This document shows, piece by piece, positions 1-7,617 of a stretch of DNA of 12,385 nt (the first letter of the stretch is position 1; each line of letters begins with the position of its first letter). The notes below the pieces were generated by a model, which was not told where the DNA came from, ran no database searches, and saw only the letters and a program-made list of their open reading frames with translations. This stretch comes from Chitinophagaceae bacterium (GTDB lineage: Bacteria > Bacteroidota > Bacteroidia > Chitinophagales > Chitinophagaceae). The translations under genes were made by a program, and so were the position numbers. The stretch lies in assembly GCA_003509845.1 (NCBI GenBank), contig DOMR01000270.1:26345-38729 (forward strand). Reading direction: 5' to 3'.

Positions 1-1583
1 TGGGTGGTGTAATACATGTAAAAACCAAAGAAAACACTTCGAAAGTATTGAATAAAATAAGCTTAAATAATACGAGCAAATTTATTTCAAGTGGTATGGA
101 AAAAACAAATAGAACAGCTATTCAATATGCTACAAATAAATGGGATTTTATAGGAGGAATTTCTTTAAAAAAATATGGTGATTTAGTAGGTGGTGAAAAT
201 ATAGGGAAACAAACTCCTACGGGATACAATGAAATTAATTATGATTTAAAAACTAGAATAAAAATAAGTACCCAAAGTGAACTTATTTATTCAAGTCAAA
301 ACACCATTCAAAAAAATGTTCCTATTTATCATAAAATAGCTTTAGAAAATTTTAAAACAAATCAAATCGATTATCAAATTCGTTATTTAAACTATTTAAA
401 ATACAAGTATATTAGTCATAAGAGATGGATTTCCGAAATAATTATAAATGCATCCACACAAAGAACCATTGAACAGCGATCTAATCAAAAAAATAATTCA
501 AGTATATTTAGGAATGAAGCCGATACTGTTAAAAATATTGGATTAACAGCAGAAATAGTTTCAAAGCCTAATAAAAAATGGACCATGAATACTGGTTTTG
601 ATTATTACAAAGATGAAATTTTTAGCGAAGCCATTGAAACGAGTAGTGATATAAATACCCAAGTAATTAAAAGAGGATTATATCCCAATGGATCGATATA
701 TAAAAACAGCTCCCTATTTAATATACATAATTTAAATTTTAATAAATTGAATATAGTTGCAGGACTGCGTTATAATTTTTTACATATTCAAATGAATGAA
801 CTTACCCTAGGTAATATAGCTATAAAACCATCAGCTTTAGTATCCAATTTCGGCATTAATTACCAGCTTAACCAACACGGTTTTTTGTTTGGTTCCATTA
901 CAACTGGATATAGAGCGCCCAATATTGATGATTTAGGTAGTTTGGGTATTGTTGATTTTAGGTATGAAATTCCAAGTTATGATTTAAGACCAGAAAAATC
1001 ATTAAATACAGAAATAGGTTATAAATACCGCTCGAATAAAATTGATTTTTCAATTGCAGCATTTAAAATGAAGTTAAAGGATATTATTGCAAGGGTTCTG
1101 GTAGATGGGAAAGTGATAAATGGGTATAATGTTTATAATAAAAAAAATATAGAATCCTCTTATATAAATGGTGCAGAAGTCAATTACACCTATTTATTAA
1201 GTAAATATTTAACTTGGTATACCAATGCAACTTATACCTACGGACAAAATGTAACCAAAAATGAGCCGATGAGGAGAATACCTCCCCTATTTGGTCAAAA
1301 TAAAATATCCTTCGTTAAAAAAAATAAGACATTGGCTATTGCACATCAATTTGCTGGAAAACAAGATAGGCTAGCCCAAGGAGATAAGGACGATAATAGA
1401 ATAGGTAAATTAGGAACTCCGGGATGGAATATATTTAATGTTGATGCAGAATGGGAATTTAAAAACTTAAGTGTAAATACAAGTTTAATTAATATTTCAA
1501 ATGTGCAATACAAAACGCATGGATCTGGTGTATATGGTATGGGTAGAGCGATTAATTTAACCATCCAATGGAATATCCGTTAA
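1..1583 (+). CDS. TonB-dependent outer-membrane receptor, C-terminal part (5' truncated by window edge)
   Basis: This is a partial gene. The reading frame is already open at nt 3 and starts with GGVIHVKTK, which matches the end of a TonB-receptor plug domain (the 'GxIxVxTK' strand). The TTG at nt 48 is therefore an internal Leu codon, not a start. About 526 residues are visible, nearly all of them the 22-strand beta-barrel, with alternating polar and aromatic residues. The receptor hallmark YRAPN (a 'FRAP' box) is at nt 909-923, followed by DLRPEKSLNTEIGY. Near the end are RRIPPL, GTPGW and HGSG (about nt 1518-1529). These motifs resemble the heme/hemoglobin-type TonB receptors; that subtype is inferred from memory of the family and the ligand is not established. 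The product should sit in the outer membrane and take up a ligand using TonB-ExbBD energy. It converges on the phosphodiesterase gene with a 22-bp gap. Confidence 0.9.
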   Translation, partial: GGVIHVKTKENTSKVLNKISLNNTSKFISSGMEKTNRTAIQYATNKWDFIGGISLKKYGDLVGGENIGKQTPTGYNEINYDLKTRIKISTQSELIYSSQNTIQKNVPIYHKIALENFKTNQIDYQIRYLNYLKYKYISHKRWISEIIINASTQRTIEQRSNQKNNSSIFRNEADTVKNIGLTAEIVSKPNKKWTMNTGFDYYKDEIFSEAIETSSDINTQVIKRGLYPNGSIYKNSSLFNIHNLNFNKLNIVAGLRYNFLHIQMNELTLGNIAIKPSALVSNFGINYQLNQHGFLFGSITTGYRAPNIDDLGSLGIVDFRYEIPSYDLRPEKSLNTEIGYKYRSNKIDFSIAAFKMKLKDIIARVLVDGKVINGYNVYNKKNIESSYINGAEVNYTYLLSKYLTWYTNATYTYGQNVTKNEPMRRIPPLFGQNKISFVKKNKTLAIAHQFAGKQDRLAQGDKDDNRIGKLGTPGWNIFNVDAEWEFKNLSVNTSLINISNVQYKTHGSGVYGMGRAINLTIQWNIR

Positions 1584-1605
1584 GATATGACTAGACTAGA
1601 CTAAA

Positions 1606-2826
1606 TCAATCCCCCTTGATAAACCATTTATTTACTGAATTATACTTCCCTTCTAACAATATTTTATAAAAACTAGATTCATATTTAGTAATATCAATAA
1701 CTGTATTTTTTTGTTTTACAGGAACTTCATTTAATAAAATATATTGATCAGTACCATATTTTGAATAATTATTACTTGTGCAAAGCCAAATCTTAACAGT
1801 ACCTTCCTCATTGTAATTTTGCCAGGAAACATCTAACTTATTTTGATAAATGTTTATCTCGGGATGGGCTAGAGAAATTTTTCCCATTAATGAAACACCA
1901 TCTATCTCATTTTTTATTTGCCTCGGTATATTGATCGATAAATAGTTAGCTAATGTGGGCATAATATCAACAATGCCTGGATAACTTAAACTAGCATAAT
2001 TATTAAATTTTTTATTCGAAACCATCCAGGTAGAACGCTGTCTGAAACTCTGTCCGCCATGACCTTTGCCATCCTTTTCACTTCTTCCATGATCAGTCGT
2101 TATAATGATCATCCAATCTTCTTTGAAATTTTGTTTACGATATAAAATAGCATCATATATTTTCCCTATTTGAACATCTAATTTTTTTAATGCATCGATA
2201 AATGCAGGACTATCTCCAAATTTGTGTCCCATATCATCGGTAAATTCAAGATAAAGCCATGATAAATCGGGTGCATTCAATTTAATACTTTGCACTGCAT
2301 CATTAGTTACTTTTTCATCAATTAAATGAATATATTTTGCTGATTTATCATGAGGAAAATTTACAGTATCTAACTCGTACCCATCTGAACTATAATCAAC
2401 TTTTAAATGGTTTGTTTGTGCTAACCCATCACCCACAAGTTTTGTTCTGTTGTCTAACCAAGTACTATAAATACCAATTTTTTTATTCGGATATTGCTCT
2501 TTAAATAATTTAAAAATGCTTGGATAGGCATAATTCTGGTCTTTAATGTCATTATCCAAAACGTTATGTTTATTCGCCCATGTTCCTGTTAATAAACTAT
2601 TATAACCTACCGCAGATATAGTTGGCGTTTGGCTATAGCTCCCCTTACCTCCCCCTACATGCGCTCTCCTATAACTACCGTCTTTTATAATTTTAGTAAT
2701 GTTAGGTAAAGTGGTATTTTCAATTACATCTGCTGGTATACCATCCGCTATGACGAATATAGCTTTTTGAGAGAAGGATAACTTTACAAGGAATAAGGTG
2801 CTAAGTAATAAAATCGTATATTTCAT
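1606..2826 (-). CDS. Secreted alkaline-phosphatase-superfamily phosphodiesterase / nucleotide pyrophosphatase-like protein
   Basis: The protein has 406 residues. Residues 1-20 form a Sec signal peptide with a hydrophobic core and a likely cleavage after FSQ, so it is probably periplasmic. The metal-binding pattern of type I phosphodiesterases is complete in order: Asp28 (IADG), TPTIS at 67-71 followed by LLTG, Asp197/Asp198 and His201 (TDDMGH), Asp245-His246 (TTDHGR) and His256 (KGHGG). By family analogy it hydrolyses a phosphodiester or phosphomonoester using two zinc ions; the substrate cannot be read from sequence. By alignment from memory, Ser71 falls where NPP enzymes usually carry the nucleophilic Thr. 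The catalytic fold appears to end near residue 318. The last ~85 residues are beta-rich and could be a small Ig-like domain. The gene is divergent from the PAP2 gene. No Shine-Dalgarno sequence is seen; the start is chosen because the signal peptide begins there. Confidence 0.88.
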   Translation of the reverse strand: MKYTILLLSTLFLVKLSFSQKAIFVIADGIPADVIENTTLPNITKIIKDGSYRRAHVGGGKGSYSQTPTISAVGYNSLLTGTWANKHNVLDNDIKDQNYAYPSIFKLFKEQYPNKKIGIYSTWLDNRTKLVGDGLAQTNHLKVDYSSDGYELDTVNFPHDKSAKYIHLIDEKVTNDAVQSIKLNAPDLSWLYLEFTDDMGHKFGDSPAFIDALKKLDVQIGKIYDAILYRKQNFKEDWMIIITTDHGRSEKDGKGHGGQSFRQRSTWMVSNKKFNNYASLSYPGIVDIMPTLANYLSINIPRQIKNEIDGVSLMGKISLAHPEINIYQNKLDVSWQNYNEEGTVKIWLCTSNNYSKYGTDQYILLNEVPVKQKNTVIDITKYESSFYKILLEGKYNSVNKWFIKGD

Positions 2827-2927
2827 AAGTCAATATTAACAAATATGGCTGTAATTAATTGTTAAATGGATATTTAGGTAAAATGATAATAATAATTTAA
2901 TTTCAAAGTAAATACTGATGTAGTTCT
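2827..2927. promoter_or_regulatory. Divergent spacer between phosphodiesterase and PAP2 genes
   Basis: This 101-bp, very AT-rich spacer separates two divergently transcribed genes, so by position it should hold both promoters. I find no clean TAnnTTTG box with a correctly spaced TTTG on either strand, so no individual promoter is called. An in-frame TGA at 2916-2918 limits how far the PAP2 gene could extend upstream. Confidence 0.35.
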
Positions 2928-3506
2928 ATGAACAAAATTTTAGATACAAAGAATATAGAATTATTTTTATACATCAATAGTCATCACAACACATTTTGGG
3001 ACCAAGTGATGTATTTATTGAGTAGTACAAACATTTGGATTCCACTTTACATTTATATCATTTATATCTTTTACAAAATATATAAAAGCAAAAGCTGGAT
3101 TTGCATCTTAACTGCAATCATAATGATAACATTAAGTGATCAAATTTCAACTTATTTTAAATATGTAACAAAAGTATTACGTCCGTCACATGAAATTTAC
3201 TTGAAAAATATAGTTCATTTGAGTAAAGCTGGGCCTGGGGGATTATATGGATATGTTTCGTCACACGCATCTAACTTTTTCACCTTTACTTTATTTTTAA
3301 CTATTTTATTACCCAAAAAATATAATGGATTCAAGGTAGCTTTATTTATTTGCTCCATTTTAGTTTCCTACTCAAGGATATATAACGGTGTTCATTACCC
3401 TATGGATGTATTGAGAGGTGCAATTTTGGGCGCTATCATTGGAACAGTTTTTGGACTTATCTTAATACGCAATAAATATTTGAATTCGAAGCTGACAAAT
3501 CAATAA
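2928..3506 (+). CDS. PAP2-family integral membrane phosphatase
   Basis: The 192-residue membrane protein carries the three PAP2 signature motifs. C1 is Lys78-x6-Arg85-Pro86, C2 is VSSH at 110-113, and C3 is Ser149-Arg150-x5-His156-x3-Asp160. C2 has Val-Ser-Ser-His where the textbook form is Pro-Ser-Gly-His; the catalytic Ser/His positions are kept. Hydrophobic segments lie at about 35-50, 57-76, 115-128, 136-148 and 162-180, giving the usual multi-span architecture. Family members dephosphorylate lipid phosphates such as undecaprenyl diphosphate, phosphatidylglycerol phosphate or lipid A, and sequence alone does not choose among these. The ATG at 2928 is the first start after an in-frame TGA at 2916-2918. 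The stop codon directly abuts the stop codon of the convergent glycosyltransferase gene, whose substrate could also be a polyprenyl lipid. Confidence 0.92.
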   Translation: MNKILDTKNIELFLYINSHHNTFWDQVMYLLSSTNIWIPLYIYIIYIFYKIYKSKSWICILTAIIMITLSDQISTYFKYVTKVLRPSHEIYLKNIVHLSKAGPGGLYGYVSSHASNFFTFTLFLTILLPKKYNGFKVALFICSILVSYSRIYNGVHYPMDVLRGAILGAIIGTVFGLILIRNKYLNSKLTNQ

Positions 3507-5180
3507 CTATTTTTTTTGGAAAATAGAATAAATTGTAAGTACGCTTTCTCTTGTTTTCGGATTTAAAAATTCGGCATTCAAAGTGCTCACATGAAATGTT
3601 GAAACTTGTTCTATTTTATTAAAATTAGTTAATAGCTCCTGATTAATAAGTTCATTTTTTACTAAAACATAATCATTGGATTTTAGACTATTTAAACTTT
3701 CAACTTGTTGAAAGCTGTGATTGCTGTAAAAATCCAAGCTTCTTTCGTAATAAACTTGGTATAAATAAAATTTGGTTTTGTCTATATTTTTTTGACGAAT
3801 CATCTGGGTTACTGCATTCCCCAATTGGAATTCCAGTAATGTAGGATAAAAGAATATGGTTAATAATAAATTGGTAGTGATGATTGTAAACAAGGCAAAT
3901 TGAATCACCTTAGGGATAGCTCCTATTTTTTTAAGCATTAGAATAAGGAAAAAAATACTCATTACAGACAAACTTGCTATGACAAAATAAATATTTGTAT
4001 TAAATGTAAAAAGTAAAAGAACTAATAATATGGCCAATACTAAAATGTAAATAAAAATATTAATGCCATTAATAACATTTTTGAAAAATTTATTTTCCCA
4101 GTTAATGACAAGACTATATAAACTTTTAGCGGCGATGATAGCCGTAAATGGCAATACTACATATATATAATGCGGCAATTGATAATTACTAATACCAAGT
4201 GCAGTATAGGTGATCAAAAAGCCAGGGAGAACTATCCATTCTTCATTTTTGTTTACAATAAATTTAGTTCTAATTATTCTGGTGCATTCAGAAATTAGTC
4301 CAGAAATTAAAAATAAGGTCCAAGGTAAAAATCCCCACAGTAAGTTTTGAAATAGAAAAAAGAAATCATCATTTTCATGCCACACACTCTCTCCTGTTAT
4401 TCTGCCAAAACTTTGTGTCCAATAAAAAAATCTTATGCCCGAAGTTCCAGTTTTCTCATACATTACTTTTTCCGGGTGTAAATCAAATTGTTGATACAAT
4501 CCAATATCCATAGGTATTAATAAAATGATGATAATTACAAGCCCAACTAGATATTCCCATCTAAAAAGCATTTTAAAATTTCTATGTATTAACATATGTG
4601 GCGCAAACGAAAATATAGGCACCATTAAAGCAATAGGCCCCTTAGTCATCATTCCAAATGCAACGGCAGAAAAAGCAATAATCAATGAATGCCATTTTCT
4701 ATTATTTAACCAACTAGCAAATTGCCATATTGCTAATATTACCCAAGCCATTAACATTGTATCTGTTCTTACATCATGTGTAATAAGAAACATGGCTTGT
4801 GTACTAGCTAAAATCAAAGCAGCCAATATTGCTATTTCATTGCTATAATAAAGTAGCGTAAATTTATAGGTGCTGTAAATGGCTAAAATGGCCATAAGGA
4901 TAGATGGCAATCTGAAAGCAAAATCATTTATACCAAAAAAATACATGCTTAATGAACTTAGCCAAAATAGCATGGGTGGCTTATCTAAATAGTCTTTCCC
5001 TTGATCAAAAATTTGTAGAAAACTTTTATTTTGAAGCATCTCTCTGGAAATATTTGCATACTGAACTGAATCAATTTCCATTAATGGAATAAAAAGGCTT
5101 CCTAAAATGTATATAATTATACATAAAACAATATAGAATATGTATATATTTGTATAGCTTTTTTCTCTATTAAGAAACAT
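3507..5180 (-). CDS. ArnT/PMT-like (GT39-type) integral membrane glycosyltransferase
   Basis: The 557-residue polytopic protein has about 11-12 hydrophobic segments and a short soluble C-terminus (about 450-557). Hallmarks of the ArnT/protein-mannosyltransferase family appear in order: EIDSVQYANISREM at 35-48 in the first periplasmic loop (Asp37; the usual 'DE' is 'DS' here), DKPP at 66-69, HDVRTD at 135-140 (Asp140), TKGP at 179-182 and QLPHYIYVVLP at 334-344. From memory of ArnT, Asp37, Asp66 and Asp140 line up with its conserved acidic residues. These enzymes use a polyprenyl-phosphate sugar to glycosylate lipid A, a protein or another envelope acceptor on the periplasmic side. Donor sugar and acceptor are unknown. 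The gene is divergent from the GT2 gene that could make its donor, and it converges with PAP2 with no gap. I would not name it arnT. Confidence 0.88.
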   Translation of the reverse strand: MFLNREKSYTNIYIFYIVLCIIIYILGSLFIPLMEIDSVQYANISREMLQNKSFLQIFDQGKDYLDKPPMLFWLSSLSMYFFGINDFAFRLPSILMAILAIYSTYKFTLLYYSNEIAILAALILASTQAMFLITHDVRTDTMLMAWVILAIWQFASWLNNRKWHSLIIAFSAVAFGMMTKGPIALMVPIFSFAPHMLIHRNFKMLFRWEYLVGLVIIIILLIPMDIGLYQQFDLHPEKVMYEKTGTSGIRFFYWTQSFGRITGESVWHENDDFFFLFQNLLWGFLPWTLFLISGLISECTRIIRTKFIVNKNEEWIVLPGFLITYTALGISNYQLPHYIYVVLPFTAIIAAKSLYSLVINWENKFFKNVINGINIFIYILVLAILLVLLLFTFNTNIYFVIASLSVMSIFFLILMLKKIGAIPKVIQFALFTIITTNLLLTIFFYPTLLEFQLGNAVTQMIRQKNIDKTKFYLYQVYYERSLDFYSNHSFQQVESLNSLKSNDYVLVKNELINQELLTNFNKIEQVSTFHVSTLNAEFLNPKTRESVLTIYSIFQKK

Positions 5181-5244
5181 TGTGATAATTATTATTGTTG
5201 GCGTAATATTTATTCATTAAAAGGCTCAAATTACTTAATTGACT

Positions 5245-5276
5245 TAAATTTAAATAAAGTAACCTAAATATACAAA
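5245..5276 (-). promoter_or_regulatory. Candidate Bacteroidota-type promoter for the GT39-type gene
   Basis: Read on the minus strand, TTTG (5276-5273) is followed after 20 nt by TAAATTTA (5252-5245). This fits the Bacteroidota -33 TTTG / -7 TAnnTTTG pattern except for the last base. Transcription would start near 5238, about 58 nt before the ATG at 5180. The region is very AT-rich, so a chance match is possible. No comparable promoter was found on the plus strand for the GT2 gene. Confidence 0.25.
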
Positions 5277-5995
5277 TGATTATTAATAAAATATCAATTA
5301 TTGTTCCAGCTTACAATGAGGAAGCTACTATATCCATTGTAATTGACAAATTATTAAATTTAACTTTTATTAATAATATTAAAAAGGAAATTATAATTGT
5401 CAATGATTGCTCAATTGATCATACCGAAAATTTAATACAAGATATTATAAAGCGTAATGAAGGAGTGGAAATTGTATATTTAAAACATGAAAAAAATTCA
5501 GGTAAAGGCGCAGCTATTCATACTGGTATTAAAAATGCGACAGGTGATTATTTAATTATTCAAGATGCCGATTTAGAATACGACCCCAATGAAATCAACA
5601 AACTTTTAAAACCTGTTATTGATGGTTATGCAGATGTAGTTTACGGATCAAGATTTATTGGAGGATCACCACATCGAATATTATTTTTTTGGCATACAAT
5701 AGGAAATAAATTTTTAACTTTTTTATCGAACCTTTTTACGAATTTAAACTTAACTGACATGGAAACATGTTATAAGTTATTCAAAACAAGTATCATAAAA
5801 AATATAACATTAAATGAAAAGCGTTTCGGATTTGAACCAGAAATAACTACAAAAATTGCTAGAATTAAAAATATTCGTATTTACGAAGTTGGTATTTCTT
5901 ATTATGGCAGAACCTATGCGGAAGGAAAAAAGATTAATTGGAAAGATGGTTTTAGGGCCATTTATTGTATCATTAGATATAACTTATTTGCATAG
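5276..5995 (+). CDS. GT2-family glycosyltransferase, DPM1-like polyprenyl-phosphate sugar synthase
   Basis: The 239-residue protein is a GT-A fold enzyme. Its start IIVPAYNEE (8-16) is the nucleotide-sugar binding strand. It is followed by IIIVNDCSIDHT (39-50), KNSGKGAAIHTGI (73-85, the KGxA motif), QDADLEYDP (96-104, containing the metal-binding DxD) and YGSRF (123-127). This order is typical of dolichyl/undecaprenyl-phosphate mannosyl- or glucosyltransferases. At 239 residues it has no C-terminal transmembrane pair, as in soluble DPM1-type enzymes and unlike ArnC. The likely reaction is transfer of a hexose from a GDP- or UDP-sugar to a polyprenyl phosphate on the cytoplasmic face; the sugar is unknown. 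The gene is divergent from the GT39-type gene across 95 bp, suggesting that it makes that enzyme's donor. The start is fixed by an in-frame TAA at 5255-5257, with no good Shine-Dalgarno sequence. Confidence 0.88.
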   Translation: MIINKISIIVPAYNEEATISIVIDKLLNLTFINNIKKEIIIVNDCSIDHTENLIQDIIKRNEGVEIVYLKHEKNSGKGAAIHTGIKNATGDYLIIQDADLEYDPNEINKLLKPVIDGYADVVYGSRFIGGSPHRILFFWHTIGNKFLTFLSNLFTNLNLTDMETCYKLFKTSIIKNITLNEKRFGFEPEITTKIARIKNIRIYEVGISYYGRTYAEGKKINWKDGFRAIYCIIRYNLFA

Positions 5996-6015
5996 TCGAA
6001 TATTATATGATTCGA
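5996..6015. other. Inverted repeat spanning the convergent GT2/ribH gene ends
   Basis: TCGAAT (5996-6001) and ATTCGA (6010-6015) are exact inverted copies around an 8-nt loop. They straddle the 7-bp gap between the GT2 stop and the ribH stop and run into the last ribH codons. No T-run follows the stem on either strand, so an intrinsic terminator is not supported. It is recorded only as the one symmetric element at this junction. Confidence 0.25.
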
Positions 6016-6416
6016 AAAGCCTCGATCATAAACTTAGCAGTTTCACCAAACTCTTTTCCCTTATTCATTCGATCAATCGCAGCCCTTTCATAGGCTAGCT
6101 CCTCATTTTGAACTGTTAAAATACCAAATATAATAGGTGTGGTATGCATTGCTGCAAGCTGGCTGATCCCATTGGTTACATATTGACAAACATATTCATA
6201 ATGGTCTGTATCCCCCTTAATGATTGCACCTATCACAATAATTGCATTATAATTTCCAGTGCTAATTAATTTATTAGCATAAACTACTGTTTCAACTGCC
6301 CCCGGACACTCAAAAGCAGTGAATGCCATGTTTTGTTCCGTTAAATAATCTGTACAACCCACTTCTAATAAATCGGTAATATGACTATTGAATTTTGCTT
6401 TTATAATAGCAATCAT
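6003..6416 (-). CDS. ribH: 6,7-dimethyl-8-ribityllumazine synthase (short N-terminus)
   Basis: RibH condenses 5-amino-6-ribitylaminouracil with 3,4-dihydroxy-2-butanone-4-phosphate, the penultimate riboflavin step, in the cytoplasm. The 137 residues carry the family motifs: KFN at 8-10 (substrate-stacking aromatic), ECPGAVE at 36-42, GAIIKGDTDHYEYV at 63-76 with the catalytic His72, PIIFGILTVQNEELA at 94-108, and RAAIDRMNKGKE at 111-122. The protein starts directly at the first core beta-strand and lacks the roughly 15-residue N-terminal segment common in the family. Upstream, the frame meets a TAA at 6431-6429 with no ATG, GTG or TTG before 6416, so it cannot be extended with a normal start. 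The ATG lies 1 nt after the ribBA stop, indicating a polycistronic transcript with translational coupling. Confidence 0.95.
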   Translation of the reverse strand: MIAIIKAKFNSHITDLLEVGCTDYLTEQNMAFTAFECPGAVETVVYANKLISTGNYNAIIVIGAIIKGDTDHYEYVCQYVTNGISQLAAMHTTPIIFGILTVQNEELAYERAAIDRMNKGKEFGETAKFMIEAFRII

Positions 6417-6417
6417 T

Positions 6418-7617
6418 TTAATTAAATTTTATAGTGTGTTTGCCTATTTCAATTTTATCAGATAGATATTGTTGATTATGAGTGGTTTGAGTTACGCCCA
6501 CTTGTAAAATATTAAATAAAAATCCAGCTTTTGTTATAGCATTAATTTTATCTGGATTATTACTCAATAAATAGAAATCATTGATTGATAATGCCTTAAG
6601 CATCCAAATAGCTTCTGTATAATTTCTATTGTCTTTTGGAAGCCCTAATTTTTCATTGGCTTCGTAGGTATTTAGCCCCTTTTCCTGCAAAGCATAGGCT
6701 GCAATCTTATTTCCAATACCAATGCCTCTTCCTTCCTGTCCTTTTAAATACACTATATACCCATGCCCATTTTCTGCGATCAAGGACAAAGCGCTATGTA
6801 ATTGTTGTTGACAATCACATCTTAAACTACCAAAAATGTCGCCTGTCAAACATTCACTATGAATTCTAACAATAGGTTTATTGCTATTATTTTTCATTGA
6901 AATTAACACATGCTCATCGCCAGACAATATGTTCTCATAAACTTCAATGTCAAAATTTCCAAACGAAGTTGGCAATAAAGACTTAGAAACAAAAAGTATA
7001 TGATTTTCAGATTGATTACGATAATCAACTAGCTGTTGAATTGAGATTGCCTTAAGGTCTAACCTTTTTGCAAATTCAAAAAGTTCATTGCGACGCATCA
7101 TATTGCCATCATCATCCATGACCTCACAAATAATAGCAGCAGGTTCATGCCCTGTTAATTTACACAAATCAACAGCCGCTTCTGTATGCCCCTGCCTCAC
7201 TAAAACACCATTAATTTTAGCAACCACAGGAAATAAATGACCAGGTTTTATAAAATCAGTTGGTTGACTGTTGGGATTGGCAATATGTTTCGCTGTAATG
7301 GCCCTTTCTTTCGCTGAAATCCCCGTAGTAATACCCAAATGTGGTATTGCATCAATTGAATCATAAAATGCGGTGTGATAAGGATCTAAATGATTAGAAG
7401 CGACGGGTGATAGATTAAGTCTTTTCGCTATTTTGGTATCTATAGCAATACAAACCAACCCTTTTGCTTGACTTGCGCATAGATTTAATTTTTCTTGAGT
7501 AGCTGTAGCTGCAGGAAAAATAATGTCCCCTTCATTTTCTCTTGACTCATCATCAACAACTAAAATGGGATTGCCATTTTTAAATGCCAATAATGCTTCT
7601 TCAATTGTATTAAACAT
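6418..7617 (-). CDS. ribBA: Bifunctional 3,4-dihydroxy-2-butanone-4-phosphate synthase / GTP cyclohydrolase II
   Basis: This 399-residue fusion supplies both precursors of riboflavin. The N-terminal half (about 1-200, RibB) converts ribulose-5-phosphate to DHBP plus formate. It shows DDESRENEGD at 22-31 (acidic metal/substrate loop), GHLFP at 126-130, RQGHTEAAVDL at 141-151 and the conserved Glu165 in ICEVMDDDG. The C-terminal half (about 205-399, RibA) opens GTP. It has the zinc cysteines Cys256, Cys267 and Cys269 in SECLTG...RCDC, followed by GQEGRGIG at 293-300, Tyr308, and Asp329/Arg331 in DNRNY, which match the E. coli RibA catalytic Asp126/Arg128. Both active sites look intact. The residue after the last zinc Cys is Gln rather than the usual Gly. 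The length is normal for the fusion. The start overlaps the end of ribE by 8 nt and the stop sits 1 nt before ribH. Confidence 0.96.
   Translation of the reverse strand: MFNTIEEALLAFKNGNPILVVDDESRENEGDIIFPAATATQEKLNLCASQAKGLVCIAIDTKIAKRLNLSPVASNHLDPYHTAFYDSIDAIPHLGITTGISAKERAITAKHIANPNSQPTDFIKPGHLFPVVAKINGVLVRQGHTEAAVDLCKLTGHEPAAIICEVMDDDGNMMRRNELFEFAKRLDLKAISIQQLVDYRNQSENHILFVSKSLLPTSFGNFDIEVYENILSGDEHVLISMKNNSNKPIVRIHSECLTGDIFGSLRCDCQQQLHSALSLIAENGHGYIVYLKGQEGRGIGIGNKIAAYALQEKGLNTYEANEKLGLPKDNRNYTEAIWMLKALSINDFYLLSNNPDKINAITKAGFLFNILQVGVTQTTHNQQYLSDKIEIGKHTIKFN

Noticed and set aside
48..50. TTG at nt 48 as the start of the left TonB receptor
   Set aside because: The same frame is open to nt 3 and encodes GGVIHVKTK, the end of a plug domain, so the TTG is an internal Leu codon of a truncated gene.
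1605..1620. ATCAA / TTGAT hairpin with a TCCCCC loop at the first convergent junction
   Set aside because: Only a 5-bp A/T-rich stem, with no T-run following on either strand; compatible with chance.
3507..3526. Inverted repeat CTATTTT / AAAATAG with a T-run at the PAP2/GT39 junction as a terminator
   Set aside because: The stem is almost entirely A/T, the T-run lies within stem and loop rather than after them, and on the minus strand it is simply the codons for the last residues QKK.
4525..4848. Plus-strand open frame opposite the GT39-type gene
   Set aside because: It is antisense to strongly conserved motifs of the membrane glycosyltransferase and its translation resembles no family I recognise.
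3507..5180. Naming the GT39-type gene arnT (aminoarabinose transfer to lipid A)
   Set aside because: No other arn genes are present and neither donor sugar nor acceptor can be inferred from the family motifs.
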